From Chryseobacterium sp. R2A-55 (GTDB lineage Bacteria; Bacteroidota; Bacteroidia; Flavobacteriales; Weeksellaceae): a stretch of 64,000 nucleotides of DNA. The notes under the pieces are model-generated. The model searched no databases. It saw only the letters and a list, made by a program, of their open reading frames with translations, and was not told where the DNA came from. The stretch lies in NCBI RefSeq assembly GCF_021401085.1, contig NZ_JACBFP010000006.1, positions 1-64,000 of the forward strand, read 5' to 3'. Shown one piece after another: positions 13,619 through 24,017 of this stretch; positions within the stretch are counted from its first letter, which is position 1; each line of letters opens with the position of its first letter. Both the position numbers and the translations under genes were made by a program.

Positions 13619-14266
13619 ATGTGCTACTACATTTCATTATTATCCGAAGCGCAGGAGCTGGAAGAGTTCTTCGATGCGGAATATCATGGAGAACCTTACC
13701 ACAAGGAATTTAGAATCAATGGTTTTGCAAACCCAAAAATACCGGTGATTCTGGATCGCGAACCCAGCCAAATTGTTCCCGCGCAGTGGGGATTCTTACC
13801 GTCCTGGGCAAAGGATCAGGAATTCGCCAAAAAAACATTGAATGCCAGAATGGAGGAAGTCCACGAAAAACCCACCTTCAAAAATTCGGTAAGCAACCGT
13901 TGCCTGATCCCCGTAAATGGATTCCACGAATGGAAACATCTGGACTCTAAAGGAAAACAGAAAGATAATTATTTGATCAAAATCAAAAACCAGAAAATCT
14001 TCACCATCGGGGGACTCTACAATATCTGGACAGACCCCTCAACAGACGAAGAATTGTTGACCGTGACCATCGGTACCACGGACGCCAATCCGCTGATGGC
14101 GGAAATTCACAATACCAAAAAGAGGATGCCCATCCTCTTATCGAAACAAAACCAATACACCTGGCTCGATGACATTCCCGTCGAATACTTCCTTTACCCC
14201 GAATACGATCCGCCATTGGAAGCCGAAAACCTCACCAACATCGAAGGAACCGCAACCTTATTTTAA
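13619..14266 (+). CDS. SRAP-domain protein (SOS response-associated peptidase, YedK/HMCES family), 215 aa
   Basis: The start is ATG 13619, not the GTG three bases earlier, because Cys2 must follow the initiator Met: after Met removal it forms the thiazolidine link to abasic DNA. All signature residues are visible: Cys2 (MCYYIS), Asn75 in LNARMEE, Glu104 in NGFHEWK and His164 in AEIHNTKKRMP. Length fits the family. These proteins shield abasic sites in single-stranded DNA by forming a DNA-protein crosslink and self-reverse it. No other repair genes are adjacent, and the gene is flanked by repeat-rich DNA, so it appears to be a stand-alone unit. Confidence 0.92.
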   Translation: MCYYISLLSEAQELEEFFDAEYHGEPYHKEFRINGFANPKIPVILDREPSQIVPAQWGFLPSWAKDQEFAKKTLNARMEEVHEKPTFKNSVSNRCLIPVNGFHEWKHLDSKGKQKDNYLIKIKNQKIFTIGGLYNIWTDPSTDEELLTVTIGTTDANPLMAEIHNTKKRMPILLSKQNQYTWLDDIPVEYFLYPEYDPPLEAENLTNIEGTATLF

Positions 14267-14289
14267 GTCCGCTTTCCGAAGCATCCACC

Positions 14290-14395
14290 CGATCCCGCGC
14301 GATTGTATCGCGTGGTCAATCCTCTGTTAGCTACGATGGAAAGAACGATTCCCCGATCCCGCTCGATTGCATCGCATAGTCAATCGAAAAAAAAT
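14290..14395. repeat. REP-like palindromes of the CGCGAT-TGT-ATCGCG type
   Basis: A perfect hairpin CGCGATTGTATCGCG occupies 14298-14312 and is followed by 'tggtcaatcctctgttagct'. A degraded copy follows at about 14345-14365 (cgattgcatcgcatagtcaatcg). Related palindromes occur in most intergenic gaps between 10.5 and 30 kb. Confidence 0.6.
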
Positions 14396-14476
14396 CTTTC
14401 GGTACTACCGAGCCACTACCGAAATCCTTCCAGATAATTTCCCAATATTTGTAATGCCAACCAAAAAACCGACACC

Positions 14477-14680
14477 ATGAAACCGCGGACCCTCCGGCTG
14501 TGCATCTACCCCAAGGACATCCAGCTCATCACCGGAAAAAGTGAGCGATACAGCCGCGAGCTCATCCACAAAATCAAAAAGCACCTCAACAAACCCGAAC
14601 ACCAGGTACTCACCTTCCAAGAGTTCTGCACCTACATGGGCATCCCCCACGAATCCGTCAAAGAAATCATCCGCGACTAA
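14477..14680 (+). CDS. Small uncharacterised protein, 67 aa
   Basis: The protein (MKPRTLRLCIYPKDIQLITG...) is basic and predicted helical. Its pattern, 'YPKDIQLITGKSERYSRELIHKIKKHL' followed by 'LTFQEFCTYMGIP', resembles a small DNA-binding or phage/plasmid helper fold. I recall short proteins like this in Chryseobacterium relatives but cannot name a family. A five-base AC leader precedes ATG and no partner gene is adjacent. The frame is supported by its consistent protein-like pattern in otherwise C-rich DNA. Confidence 0.5.
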   Translation: MKPRTLRLCIYPKDIQLITGKSERYSRELIHKIKKHLNKPEHQVLTFQEFCTYMGIPHESVKEIIRD

Positions 14681-15438
14681 AAAACCCTCCTCCCGATCGC
14701 TATCGGGACCCCTCCCGGTAGGCGGACAAGCACAATTACTCACTCTCCCGACTCAATCACTCCCCACTCTCCACCCCTCCTCCCGATAGCTATCGGGATC
14801 CCCACCAATCCAACTCTCCCCCTCCTCAACTACTCACTCACCCGTCCACCCATCCAACTCCTCACCCCACCAATCCAACTCTCCAACTCCCAACTCAACC
14901 ACTCCCCAATCAACTACTCAATCACCCTCCAACTCTCCACCTCCCCACTCAACCACTCCCCAACCCTCCTCCACTCCCCTTTCCGCCCCCAAAAAAAATC
15001 CTCACCACTTCGGAACCTTATTTAAACTCATTCCAAATTTTGGGAAAATTTAACATAATTATCGGCCAATTGAATTTCGACTCTTAAAATATGTTAACTT
15101 GGTAGGGAATTAAAAACCACCCCCTCCATGAAGAAGCTTTTGATCTACGCGGTATCCGCAACCCCCGGAATGCACCTCTCAGCACAGGGATCCAAGACAA
15201 AGCACTTTCCGAAGTCTCACCGCCCCTGCTCTGTGAGAAACTGGGATTTCGTTCCTCATTTCGCAGAAGGGGTCAGGCCTGGGTCTTTCTGGAGGGGATT
15301 CTCCGGCATATGGGATGCGAAACTATTTTGGATGGCGTCTGAACGCCCATAAATATTAGGCCTTAATCTTCATCTATGAAAAGCTTGTTTATATCATCAA
15401 AACAAAATGTTAATATTTCATCACAAAAAAAATAGACA
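14681..15438. other. Pyrimidine-rich low-complexity gap
   Basis: From about 14690 to 15000 the plus strand is built of 'ctccaactctccccac'-like phrases. It includes two near-identical palindromes, TCCCGATCGCTATCGGGA (14691-14708) and TCCCGATAGCTATCGGGA (14784-14801). A 74-codon frame at 15128-15352 starts like a signal peptide (MKKLLIYAVSATPGM) but loses protein character after ~22 residues, so it is at best a remnant of an exported-protein gene. No complete gene is supported. Confidence 0.5.
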
Positions 15439-16533
15439 ATGAGAAGAACATTATTATTTGCAGCCGTAATTTTCACGACGCTATTACGGGCACAAAGTAT
15501 AGCCTTTGATATGCTTTATGGGAACTCCGGACCCGAATATTATTCCATAGGCCACTATCCTATCCCCGGCAACGATGGCCTGCTTATCAAATGGGATGGG
15601 GGCATACGGCTTACCACGACCAGCTCGACGGCATTGCAGGTGTTGCGAAACAACAATATCGGGATCGGGACCGAGACCCCGCAGGAAAAGCTTACCGTTT
15701 TCGGGAACCATGAGAACAGCAGGATCTTATTGAGCTCCGAGGGAAACGGTTCAGACCAGCCCGCCAATCTTGTGCTGTGGGCATCCGAACCATCGGCGTC
15801 CTATACCGGTGTGGGAGTCGGTAACAACATTACCAATTATGCAAACGGAACGGCGTTCACCCGCGTCAATAATTCACGGGGAGGCTCCTACATGAGGTTG
15901 CTGGAAAACGAGGTTAATTTCAATCTTGTTTCCAATACCGGGGAAAAAAGACAGAGGCTTACGGTATCATCTTCCGGGATTGCAACAGATGGAGTAGTAG
16001 TGGCAAACGGCGGGGGGCTGATTAGTTCAGAATCGAGCGCCGCGGGAGGGAGCATCAGCCTAGCCAATCCATCGAAGACTGGTACCCTGATCAATAATTG
16101 GAAGATCTATAACATGACCGGAGGATACGGCAACTCGCTGCAATTCTGGAGCTATTCGGCAGACGGCAGCACCGTGGCGCCGCGCCTCAAACTGTCGGAT
16201 GACGGCAACATGGCGCTACTTGGAAAATTCGAGGCCAGGGAGGTCAAGGTCACCACCACCCCGACGGCGGACTTCGTCTTCGATGAAGACTATAAGCTGC
16301 CCAAGCTCGAGGAGGTGGAGAGGCATATCAGGGAGAAGAGGCACCTGCCGGAGATCGCCTCCGCGAAGGAGATGGAGACGGACGGCGTGAATGTCGGCGA
16401 ATTCCAGATCAGGCTTTTACAGAAAATTGAAGAACTAACCCTCTACATCATCGCGCAGGACAAGACGATCAAGGCGCAGCAGGACAGGCTGGAGCAGCTG
16501 GAGAACAGGGTAAACAAAAACGACAAGCCATAA
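15439..16533 (+). CDS. Exported fibre-like protein with C-terminal chaperone-of-endosialidase-like region, 364 aa
   Basis: A signal peptide (to about residue 19, LLRAQS) precedes a Gly/Ser/Asn-rich beta-structured body with GIGTETPQEKLTVFG, a motif of Bacteroidetes fibre-like surface proteins. The C-terminus (FVFDEDYKLPKLEEVERHI, HLPEIASAKEMETDG, VGEFQIRLLQKIEELTLYI) is the conserved tail seen before RHS proteins. It ends in a coiled coil (KTIKAQQDRLEQLENRV), probably for trimerisation. It is the first gene of a GC-rich three-gene set with a sorting-domain-like protein and the RHS protein, and may help present or assemble the RHS toxin. The role is inferred from context. Confidence 0.75.
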   Translation: MRRTLLFAAVIFTTLLRAQSIAFDMLYGNSGPEYYSIGHYPIPGNDGLLIKWDGGIRLTTTSSTALQVLRNNNIGIGTETPQEKLTVFGNHENSRILLSSEGNGSDQPANLVLWASEPSASYTGVGVGNNITNYANGTAFTRVNNSRGGSYMRLLENEVNFNLVSNTGEKRQRLTVSSSGIATDGVVVANGGGLISSESSAAGGSISLANPSKTGTLINNWKIYNMTGGYGNSLQFWSYSADGSTVAPRLKLSDDGNMALLGKFEAREVKVTTTPTADFVFDEDYKLPKLEEVERHIREKRHLPEIASAKEMETDGVNVGEFQIRLLQKIEELTLYIIAQDKTIKAQQDRLEQLENRVNKNDKP

Positions 16534-16536
16534 GCC

Positions 16537-17022
16537 ATGAAGAGACCACTCCTGCTTTTCCCGCTAATGATCTTTTCCCTGTGCCTGGATGCGCAGTTCG
16601 GCACCACCGCGGTGCCGCAGCCCACGGGGTCCATCATCTTCCAGTATGACGATGCGGGCAACCAGGTTTTCAGGGGGTATTTCTGCCCCACCTGCGTCGG
16701 CAGGCCCGCTCCCGAAACCAATGAGGGGCCCGCCACGGCGGCCACCGGGACCGAGGACGAGCTTTCCGGGGAGATCCATATCTACCCCGTGCCGGTGAGG
16801 GATGTGCTGACGGTGGCATGGACGGAGAAGGTGGACGACCTGGTCGCCGAGGTGAGCCTCTACGAGCAGAACACGGTCCACTGGAAGTTCAGGCAGAAGA
16901 ACCTCCCGAATCTGAACCGGGAGATCCGGATCGATATGCACGGCTATTATATGGGCGTATATGTACTGACGTTCCGGCTGAGGGACGGCAGGACGATCTC
17001 CAGGAACATCACCAGGCTGTAG
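16537..17022 (+). CDS. Exported protein with T9SS sorting-domain-like C-terminus, 161 aa
   Basis: It begins three bases after the preceding stop. A signal peptide (MKRPLLLFPLMIFSLCLDAQ) is followed by FQYDDAGNQVFRGYFCPTC. After a variable linker comes a ~75-residue beta-rich C-terminal domain with IHIYPVPVRDVLTV, VSLYEQN, IDMHGYYMGVYVLTFRLRDGRTISRNITRL. That order matches type A sorting domains recognised by the type IX secretion system. The protein is short and carries little besides the sorting-like domain and the Cys pair CPTC. It sits between the fibre-like and RHS genes and may be a structural or secretion accessory for the RHS protein. Confidence 0.7.
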   Translation: MKRPLLLFPLMIFSLCLDAQFGTTAVPQPTGSIIFQYDDAGNQVFRGYFCPTCVGRPAPETNEGPATAATGTEDELSGEIHIYPVPVRDVLTVAWTEKVDDLVAEVSLYEQNTVHWKFRQKNLPNLNREIRIDMHGYYMGVYVLTFRLRDGRTISRNITRL

Positions 17023-17107
17023 GGACAGGCCACCGCCCGCCCCGAACAACAGGCAGAAAGCAAAGAAACCACAAGAGCAAAGTTTTACACACCCCATTTT
17101 TTATGTA

Positions 17108-20100
17108 ATGACAAAGATCTATTCCCTTCTGTATATCCTTATTACAGGATCCCTATTTTCCCAAACGATCCTCAACCAGCAGGAAGGCGCGAGCCGCACG
17201 GTGCAGGACCCCAACGTGGTGGTCCTTGCGCCGGGATTCCGTGCCACCTCCTCCATCTCCGACCCGTTTGTGGCGAAGATCGGCGCGGCCACCGAGGACG
17301 GTGGCGGCGGCCCGACCGGCCCGTCAACGGCGGGATCGGGGAACCCGAGCGGCACCACGTCGCCGCAGGGTACAAGCTTCCACGACACCCGGGGGAACAT
17401 CGAGGTGAACGGCGGCGGGCAGCTGCAGTTCACCCTCCCCATCGCCTTACCGCCGGGTGTAAAATCCGTAGCCCCGCAGATCAACCTGGTCTATACGAGC
17501 GGCTCGGGGAACGGGATTGCGGGTTATGGGTGGAATATTTCTGGGATCACCGCCATATCGAGGGTCGGCAGGAATATCGATAAGGACGGCGAGGCCCGCG
17601 GCGTCCAGCTGGACTACTCGGACTACTACAGCTTCAACGGGCAGCGGCTGATCCTTAAATCCGGCGAGTACGGGAAGGACGGCGCCGAGTACGTGACGGA
17701 GAAGTTCTCTAACGTTAAAATCAGGAGCATGGGCGCCATCACGGGCCAGCAGTGGAAAGGCCCGGAATATTGGGAGGTGACCTTCGAGGACGGATCGCAG
17801 GCGTGGTATGGGGCGACTCCTGAGGGCGGGTATATCTCAGCAAGGACACCCGTGGAGTACAACATCGTAAAATGGAGGGACGCGCAGGGGAATTATATTA
17901 ACTACAGTTACACACAGGCCAATAATGTGGCGGTTATTTCCTCCATCCAGTGGGGTGGGAATGAGACGTTAGGAAAGGTGCATTTTAATGAGATTGTATT
18001 TTCATACTATGGAGGAGGTTTAAAAGAAACATCATATTTAAGAGGAGCATATTTTGAACAAAATAATGTACTTAATTATATTATGGTTAAGGCAAACGGA
18101 TCAACATTTAAAAGATACCAAATTACATATACGAATGCTAACATTAATGGTGATACCTCAAATACTATAGCCTATCGATTCCCAAGTAAAATAACAGAAT
18201 ATAATTCTGAAGGAAATGCTGCGAATGCCATCGATTTCGCTTCCAAAAGCCTTACAACCAAGACAGAAGAAAAGCCATTTTTTAATTTTGAAGATGTTAT
18301 CATGTCAGGTGATTATAATGGGGATGGCTTGATAGATTTTATGGTAAGCCAGCCGGCACAAAACGGGAGACCCGAAGGATATTATATCTACTTTGATGCA
18401 GTAAATAATTCGGCACCTTCCTTTGTATATCTTGGTCCTACTTCGAGCTATTTCCCGAGTTCTCTTATTTATACCTTTAATATAAAGCCGGCAGATAATA
18501 TTATTAAACCCAGGCAAGGAATACTTGTAGCAAAACACTTGACGGGGTATGTCCCCCCTGAAACCGGAGATATCGAACTACACTACTATTCCATCAAATC
18601 AGACAGCTCCATACTTAATACCTTTAATAATCCGCTGGTTTTGGAATACTCTAAAATAATACCGGCAGCAAACTATGAGTACTCTCCCTCGACCTACCCA
18701 CCACTTCCCGATCCAACTTACAATTATATTGGTGAGGCAAGCCGGTCGGCACTGCAAGGGACAAAGGAAATCGATATAGATTCCGACGGACTCTCGGAGA
18801 CAGTACTTGCTATTCAGGATTCTAAATGTTTTAATCAGGTAATTGTTGAAGATCCTTTAAAGACAAGATGGGACTGCAGGACTCTTGGATACCGCTATTT
18901 GGTAATCGATAGTGGCGACCTGGTGACAGGCGGCGTCCACACTATTAGTCCACCTCTGCAGATGAATATCCTTAGCAAGACTACCGTCATGGATTTTGAT
19001 AATGACGGGAATCAGGATATTATGTATATAAAGGAAACAGGAACTAACGTCAATGTAAGTTTTTATACAAGACCATCCGAATATGGACAAATTGAAAGCA
19101 CATTACCTCCTATCATAAGATCCCATTCTACCCCGCTTAATAATATTTATCAATATGAGATCAAGAAAGTTGGTGACCAATATACAATAACCTATAAAAA
19201 TTTACACCAAGTTAAGGGACTTACTGAACGTATTATGTTTGGAGACTTGAATGGAGATGGAAATATTGAAATTTTAGCACCAATAAATTATCGTGATCCA
19301 AGTTCCGGAGATTATTATAATGATGGATGGTCTTTCTATCTTAATAAAGGAAACTCTTTAACAGAGGATATACAAGGCTTTACATGGAACTATAAAAATG
19401 GGCCTGATTTCTGGGGGTACACATTTCACTATCCGGTTATGCTGGATCTGGATAATGATGGGAAATCTGAATTTGTAAGTATGCTCAATTATTATGGACC
19501 AGCAAATGAAAATTCAAATACATATATTAACTTAATTAAAGAGTTTAAATACGACCCAACCAATTCACAAATTAAGTGGAGTTATAATCATAAACAAATA
19601 TACAATGAGGAGCGCCAAAAGTATATTTTATATCCGATATATGGAGATTTCAGAATTAACACATCAAATTCAAAAATTCTAATTATTTGTAAACCTGTTG
19701 ATCAGAATTCATCGGACAGAAGAATAATTTCCTTCACAAACTATAATTTGGGTTTCGATAAAAATATTACTTCCATAACGCAGGGGGGTGTCACTACACA
19801 GATTGACTATAGGGAACTTGATCCGTCTGTTTCTCCGGGTGTATATGCTCCGGTGAAATCTGAGCTGTTCCCTTATATGGAACTAGATAAAATACCACAA
19901 TCCTATGCCGTTTCCCAGCTTAGCCAGGTTATCCCTGTAAACAGCGTGAACAAAATCCGCAAGCAGGATTTCAGGTACCGCGGTTTGATTACCCATCTCC
20001 AGGGTCGGGGAATGGTGGGCTTCCGGCAGACCGCGCGCTCATCCTGGTATTCGGACGGATTCGAGAATACCAAGATATGGAGCGGCGCGGAGATCGACCC

Positions 20101-23100
20101 GCTGAACGATGGTGTCCCGATAAAGGAATGGAGCATTAAGACCAATACAGAATCACAGATTTTCCCGGCGGATATCTCGGAGAGCAACACCCAGCTGCTT
20201 TCCTTCAAATCCACCGCCTACCGGTTTGATAAGTTGCTGAACGGAAGCACTGTGGATATCAACACGGTTTCTGCCGCGGATAAGCCGAAGATGGTGAGTG
20301 CCACGGTTCCTACGCTGTCTGTTAGCAAAGACTTTTTGAAGGATGTGCGTACAGAAAGTTCAATTATTTACGATGTGGATGTTTCGGGCGGCACAAAATA
20401 CTATCTGCCGGTTCAGACGGCCAGCAACATCAATAACGGCTTTGCCGTTTCCACCACTGAGCTGTCCTATATCCACAACCCATCCGGAACCGGCAAGGAC
20501 TACTATATCGGGCGACCCGCCTTCAAAACCGAAACCATGAACGTTTACGGCGATAGCAAGGGAGCAAGGGAGGAATACGAATACGAGGGAAACCTGCTCA
20601 AATACAAAATGTCAATGAACCGCGACAACAGCGGATGGTTTCTGGAAACCTACGACCATGACGGCTTCGGGAATATTACGGAGAAAACGGTCACCACCAG
20701 CATTGACCTGAACTACAGCAAAACCGACAAGGCGCAGTACGACCCGAAAGGCAGGTTCGTCATTAAAAAAACAGACAATCTGGGCCTGGAAACCCAAATC
20801 ACCTACAACGACTGGGGACAGTTGCTGACCCAGACCGACCCCCTGGGAAATACGCTCACCAACGAGTACGACGGCTGGGGCAAGCTGCTGAAAGCCAAAA
20901 CCAACCTGGGGGGAACCATCACCTACCAGTACAGGAAGGAATCCAACGGCGATGCCATAATTACCGAGTATGCGCCGGATGGCGGGATAAAAATCTCTTA
21001 TACCAACAAGGTCGGGCAGAACTACAGGACTACCGTGAAGAAGTTCGGGCAGGGGGAATATTCATCGGTGGCTACGGTTTATGATGAATTAGGAAGGAAA
21101 ACCAAAGAATCGGAACCCTATTCCAATTATGCTACCCGTTGGAATACCATAGAGTATGACGACTATTCCCGCCCGGTGAAGGCAACCTCATTTACCGGAA
21201 AGGAAGTAGTGACCACCTATAACGGCAGAACGGTAACCACCACCGAAACCAACGCCAACAACCGCTTCAGGAAGCAGACTGCGGACCCTTTGGGGAACAT
21301 CATCTCTTCGGAGGATTTGGGCGGGATCATCAACTTCAAGTTCAATGCGGCGGGCGAGAATACCGAGGCCAATTACGAAGGAAACATCGTAAAGACCGAC
21401 TACGACGTGTGGGGCAACAAGGTAAGGTTCGAGGATCCTTCCAACGGGGTTTACGAATACCAGTACAGCGGCTTTATGGGCGCGCTGTCCAAGGTGAAAA
21501 GCCCGAAAGGCGAGAAGACCTACGAGTACAACAGCAAGGGGCAGCTGATCACCCAGAAGGAAAAGACGACCACCGGGAACGTTACGGACAAAACCATCCA
21601 CTTCGAGTACAATGATAAGGGAGCGGTCACTAAAAAATACGGCACCTCCCTGGGGAAACCGTACAGCAGCGGCATCACCTACGACGGTTTCGGCAGGGTG
21701 CTGAGCTCGTACGAGGACAGCAACGGCAAGTACTTCATGAAGAAGGGCATCACGTACGACGAGATGATGCGGGTGACCTCCTACGAGAAGTCGCTGTACT
21801 CGTCCGGGGTGCTGACCAAAGTATCTATTGAGAATATATATGACGATGCATGGAGCGGCGAGCTCTATCAGGTGAAAGAAAAAGGGACCGGAAAGATCCT
21901 GTGGCAGCTGAACGAGGTGAATGACAAAGGGCAGGTGACCAATGCCATGCTGGGGAATGTAAACATCCTGAATACCTATGCCGCGAGCGGTTTTCTGAGC
22001 AACACCAACCATGCCGCCAACGGCACCGGAAATACAGTATTACAGATCGGCTACAGCTTCAACGCCATAAAGAACGAGCTGAACAGCAGAACAACCGGCG
22101 GCGACTTCAACATCATAGAGCAGTTCCAGTACGACGACAACAACCGGCTTTATAACTGGACCGACCCCGTGACGGGGATATTTACGCAAAACCAGAAACG
22201 GAACCTCTACGACAACAAGGGGCGGATCACCGAGAATGACGAGGTGGGGACGATCAAGTTCGACAACGCCGCCAAAAAGTACCGCCCGAGCGGGATGGTG
22301 CTGAACACGGTGGGGACCACGAACTACGACGGCGACCTGCTGCAGAAGATCAGCTACAACGAGAACAACGACCCTGTTTTCATCGACGGGCTGAAAGGCG
22401 ATGTGGCTTTTGAGTACGGATTAACCTCAATGCGGCAGAGGGTGACTTACGGAGGTAACTTTATAGAGGGAAGCGAAGGGAAGTTTACGAAGTATTACAG
22501 CGAAGATGGAAGTTTTGAAATAATTAAAGATAATATTTCTGGGCAGGAGAAGCACCTGATCTATATCGGCGGTACGCCGTATGAATCAAATATTGTATAT
22601 TTGAAGAACTATACGGAGAGCAGCGGTTCTTTTAAATTTCTGCACAAGGACTATTTAGGAAGTATATTGGCGATAACCGATGAAGCGGGAACCAAATTGG
22701 AGCAGCGACACTTTGATGCATGGGGAAATGTTACCCATTTAAAGATTGGCAGCAACGCTATTGTTACGGATAAAGAGCAGATAAGAAACTATCTTTCTAA
22801 TGGAAATCTTATTGTAGACAGAGGCTACACCAGCCATGAGCATTTTGCGGAGGTCGGGCTGATCCATATGAATGGAAGGCTGTACGATCCTCTTTTAAGA
22901 CGTTTCTTAAATGCAGACGAGAATATACAGGATCCTCACAATACGCAGAACTACAACAAGTACGGGTACGTGCTGAACAATCCGCTGATGTATAATGACC
23001 CGAGTGGGGAGTTTTTACAGTTTTTGGCTCTGGCTATTTTCTGGAAAGCGGTGGGAATAGGAATAGCGGTTGGTTTGGCATCTGCCGTAATAACCGCAGG

Positions 23101-24013
23101 TCTTACGGGACAGCAGATTGGTATCGGTGGCATTCTGAAATCTGCATTTATTGGAGGGATAAGTGCTGCGGTTACCTTTGGTATAGGGAGTGTATTTAGT
23201 GTGGCAGGTGAAGCGGGTAAGCTTACCCAGTTTGCATCAGGTTTGAAAGAATCTATAGGAGGAGTTGGGTTGGAATTTGTACGCGCAGGAATGCACGCCG
23301 TATCGCAAGGAGTAATGAGTCTGGTGCAGGGAAATGGTTTTCTAAGCGGAGCAACAGGAGGGTTTTTTGGAAGCTTGGGAGCAGCAGGATTTGGAGCGGT
23401 TGCAGGAGATTGGGCAGGAAAGGCAGGAGGACAAATTTTCTTTGGAGCGTTGAGTGGCGGTATTGGTGCTGAACTTACTGGCGGAAACTTCTGGCAGGGT
23501 GCTGTGATTGGGGGGATTGTCGCAGGGTTGAATCATACCATGCATGAAATGGATTCGTCTTTTGATGATGGAGGTGATGATCCAAAACCAAAGAAAAATG
23601 ACGACAAACAAAAAGCAAAATCAAATCCTCAGATTGAAAAACTTAAAGTCAAATTAAGATCGTTATTTGATACAAGTGAAGAAGTTGGAGGTTGGATGGA
23701 AATAACAGGTATTCTTTTCGCTCCTGTTACGGAAGGAGGGTCTTTTGTACTTACTGATGTTGGTGCTCGTTTTTCTGCTGCTGGGACATTAGGAAATATG
23801 GTTTTAGATGGAATTGATGGAAACTGGAGGATGGTAGTATATAGGGGTACAAAATATGTAGTTTTTGTAGGTATGGGTAAAGCAATAGATCGAATACCTG
23901 GGGGGCAATATGTAACTGATAAAGTAGTTTTAAAAATACATTCATTTTTATATGATAAAATTGTTGCTCCTAAAATTGAACAACGAATTATAATTCCGAA
24001 TAATAAGAAATAA
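17108..24013 (+). CDS. SpvB/FG-GAP/RHS-repeat secreted polymorphic toxin, 2301 aa
   Basis: A signal peptide (to ~residue 19) and a 'VVVLAPGFRATSS' segment precede a TcB/SpvB-like N-domain (~95-270, GQLQFTLPIALPPGVKSVAPQINLVY, GYGWNISGITAISRVGRN). Four FG-GAP-like calcium motifs follow (GDYNGDGLIDF, DFDNDGNQDI, GDLNGDGNIEI, DLDNDGKSEF; ~400-790). Many YD/RHS repeats then form the shell (~1150-1900), closing with GRLYDPLLRRFLNADENIQDP and NNPLMYNDPSGE (~1920-1965). The tip has a Gly/Ala-rich hydrophobic pre-toxin region (~1970-2150), a DDGGDDPKPKKNDDK linker and a ~130-residue AT-rich end of unknown activity. Base composition alternates sharply: GC-rich at 17.1-17.9 and 20-22.4 kb, AT-rich at 18-19.9 and after 23.5 kb, a sign of module exchange. 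It probably delivers a toxin to competitors, with the next gene as immunity factor. Confidence 0.9.
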   Translation: MTKIYSLLYILITGSLFSQTILNQQEGASRTVQDPNVVVLAPGFRATSSISDPFVAKIGAATEDGGGGPTGPSTAGSGNPSGTTSPQGTSFHDTRGNIEVNGGGQLQFTLPIALPPGVKSVAPQINLVYTSGSGNGIAGYGWNISGITAISRVGRNIDKDGEARGVQLDYSDYYSFNGQRLILKSGEYGKDGAEYVTEKFSNVKIRSMGAITGQQWKGPEYWEVTFEDGSQAWYGATPEGGYISARTPVEYNIVKWRDAQGNYINYSYTQANNVAVISSIQWGGNETLGKVHFNEIVFSYYGGGLKETSYLRGAYFEQNNVLNYIMVKANGSTFKRYQITYTNANINGDTSNTIAYRFPSKITEYNSEGNAANAIDFASKSLTTKTEEKPFFNFEDVIMSGDYNGDGLIDFMVSQPAQNGRPEGYYIYFDAVNNSAPSFVYLGPTSSYFPSSLIYTFNIKPADNIIKPRQGILVAKHLTGYVPPETGDIELHYYSIKSDSSILNTFNNPLVLEYSKIIPAANYEYSPSTYPPLPDPTYNYIGEASRSALQGTKEIDIDSDGLSETVLAIQDSKCFNQVIVEDPLKTRWDCRTLGYRYLVIDSGDLVTGGVHTISPPLQMNILSKTTVMDFDNDGNQDIMYIKETGTNVNVSFYTRPSEYGQIESTLPPIIRSHSTPLNNIYQYEIKKVGDQYTITYKNLHQVKGLTERIMFGDLNGDGNIEILAPINYRDPSSGDYYNDGWSFYLNKGNSLTEDIQGFTWNYKNGPDFWGYTFHYPVMLDLDNDGKSEFVSMLNYYGPANENSNTYINLIKEFKYDPTNSQIKWSYNHKQIYNEERQKYILYPIYGDFRINTSNSKILIICKPVDQNSSDRRIISFTNYNLGFDKNITSITQGGVTTQIDYRELDPSVSPGVYAPVKSELFPYMELDKIPQSYAVSQLSQVIPVNSVNKIRKQDFRYRGLITHLQGRGMVGFRQTARSSWYSDGFENTKIWSGAEIDPLNDGVPIKEWSIKTNTESQIFPADISESNTQLLSFKSTAYRFDKLLNGSTVDINTVSAADKPKMVSATVPTLSVSKDFLKDVRTESSIIYDVDVSGGTKYYLPVQTASNINNGFAVSTTELSYIHNPSGTGKDYYIGRPAFKTETMNVYGDSKGAREEYEYEGNLLKYKMSMNRDNSGWFLETYDHDGFGNITEKTVTTSIDLNYSKTDKAQYDPKGRFVIKKTDNLGLETQITYNDWGQLLTQTDPLGNTLTNEYDGWGKLLKAKTNLGGTITYQYRKESNGDAIITEYAPDGGIKISYTNKVGQNYRTTVKKFGQGEYSSVATVYDELGRKTKESEPYSNYATRWNTIEYDDYSRPVKATSFTGKEVVTTYNGRTVTTTETNANNRFRKQTADPLGNIISSEDLGGIINFKFNAAGENTEANYEGNIVKTDYDVWGNKVRFEDPSNGVYEYQYSGFMGALSKVKSPKGEKTYEYNSKGQLITQKEKTTTGNVTDKTIHFEYNDKGAVTKKYGTSLGKPYSSGITYDGFGRVLSSYEDSNGKYFMKKGITYDEMMRVTSYEKSLYSSGVLTKVSIENIYDDAWSGELYQVKEKGTGKILWQLNEVNDKGQVTNAMLGNVNILNTYAASGFLSNTNHAANGTGNTVLQIGYSFNAIKNELNSRTTGGDFNIIEQFQYDDNNRLYNWTDPVTGIFTQNQKRNLYDNKGRITENDEVGTIKFDNAAKKYRPSGMVLNTVGTTNYDGDLLQKISYNENNDPVFIDGLKGDVAFEYGLTSMRQRVTYGGNFIEGSEGKFTKYYSEDGSFEIIKDNISGQEKHLIYIGGTPYESNIVYLKNYTESSGSFKFLHKDYLGSILAITDEAGTKLEQRHFDAWGNVTHLKIGSNAIVTDKEQIRNYLSNGNLIVDRGYTSHEHFAEVGLIHMNGRLYDPLLRRFLNADENIQDPHNTQNYNKYGYVLNNPLMYNDPSGEFLQFLALAIFWKAVGIGIAVGLASAVITAGLTGQQIGIGGILKSAFIGGISAAVTFGIGSVFSVAGEAGKLTQFASGLKESIGGVGLEFVRAGMHAVSQGVMSLVQGNGFLSGATGGFFGSLGAAGFGAVAGDWAGKAGGQIFFGALSGGIGAELTGGNFWQGAVIGGIVAGLNHTMHEMDSSFDDGGDDPKPKKNDDKQKAKSNPQIEKLKVKLRSLFDTSEEVGGWMEITGILFAPVTEGGSFVLTDVGARFSAAGTLGNMVLDGIDGNWRMVVYRGTKYVVFVGMGKAIDRIPGGQYVTDKVVLKIHSFLYDKIVAPKIEQRIIIPNNKK

Positions 24014-24017
24014 TAAG

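Noticed and set aside
15128-15352. Possible 74-residue exported protein
   Set aside because: Only the first ~22 residues look like a signal peptide; the rest has no domain-like pattern, so at most it is a decayed gene.
21188-22012. 274-codon frame antisense to the RHS gene
   Set aside because: Long antisense frames are expected opposite GC-rich RHS repeats; it has no start signals and no recognisable domain.
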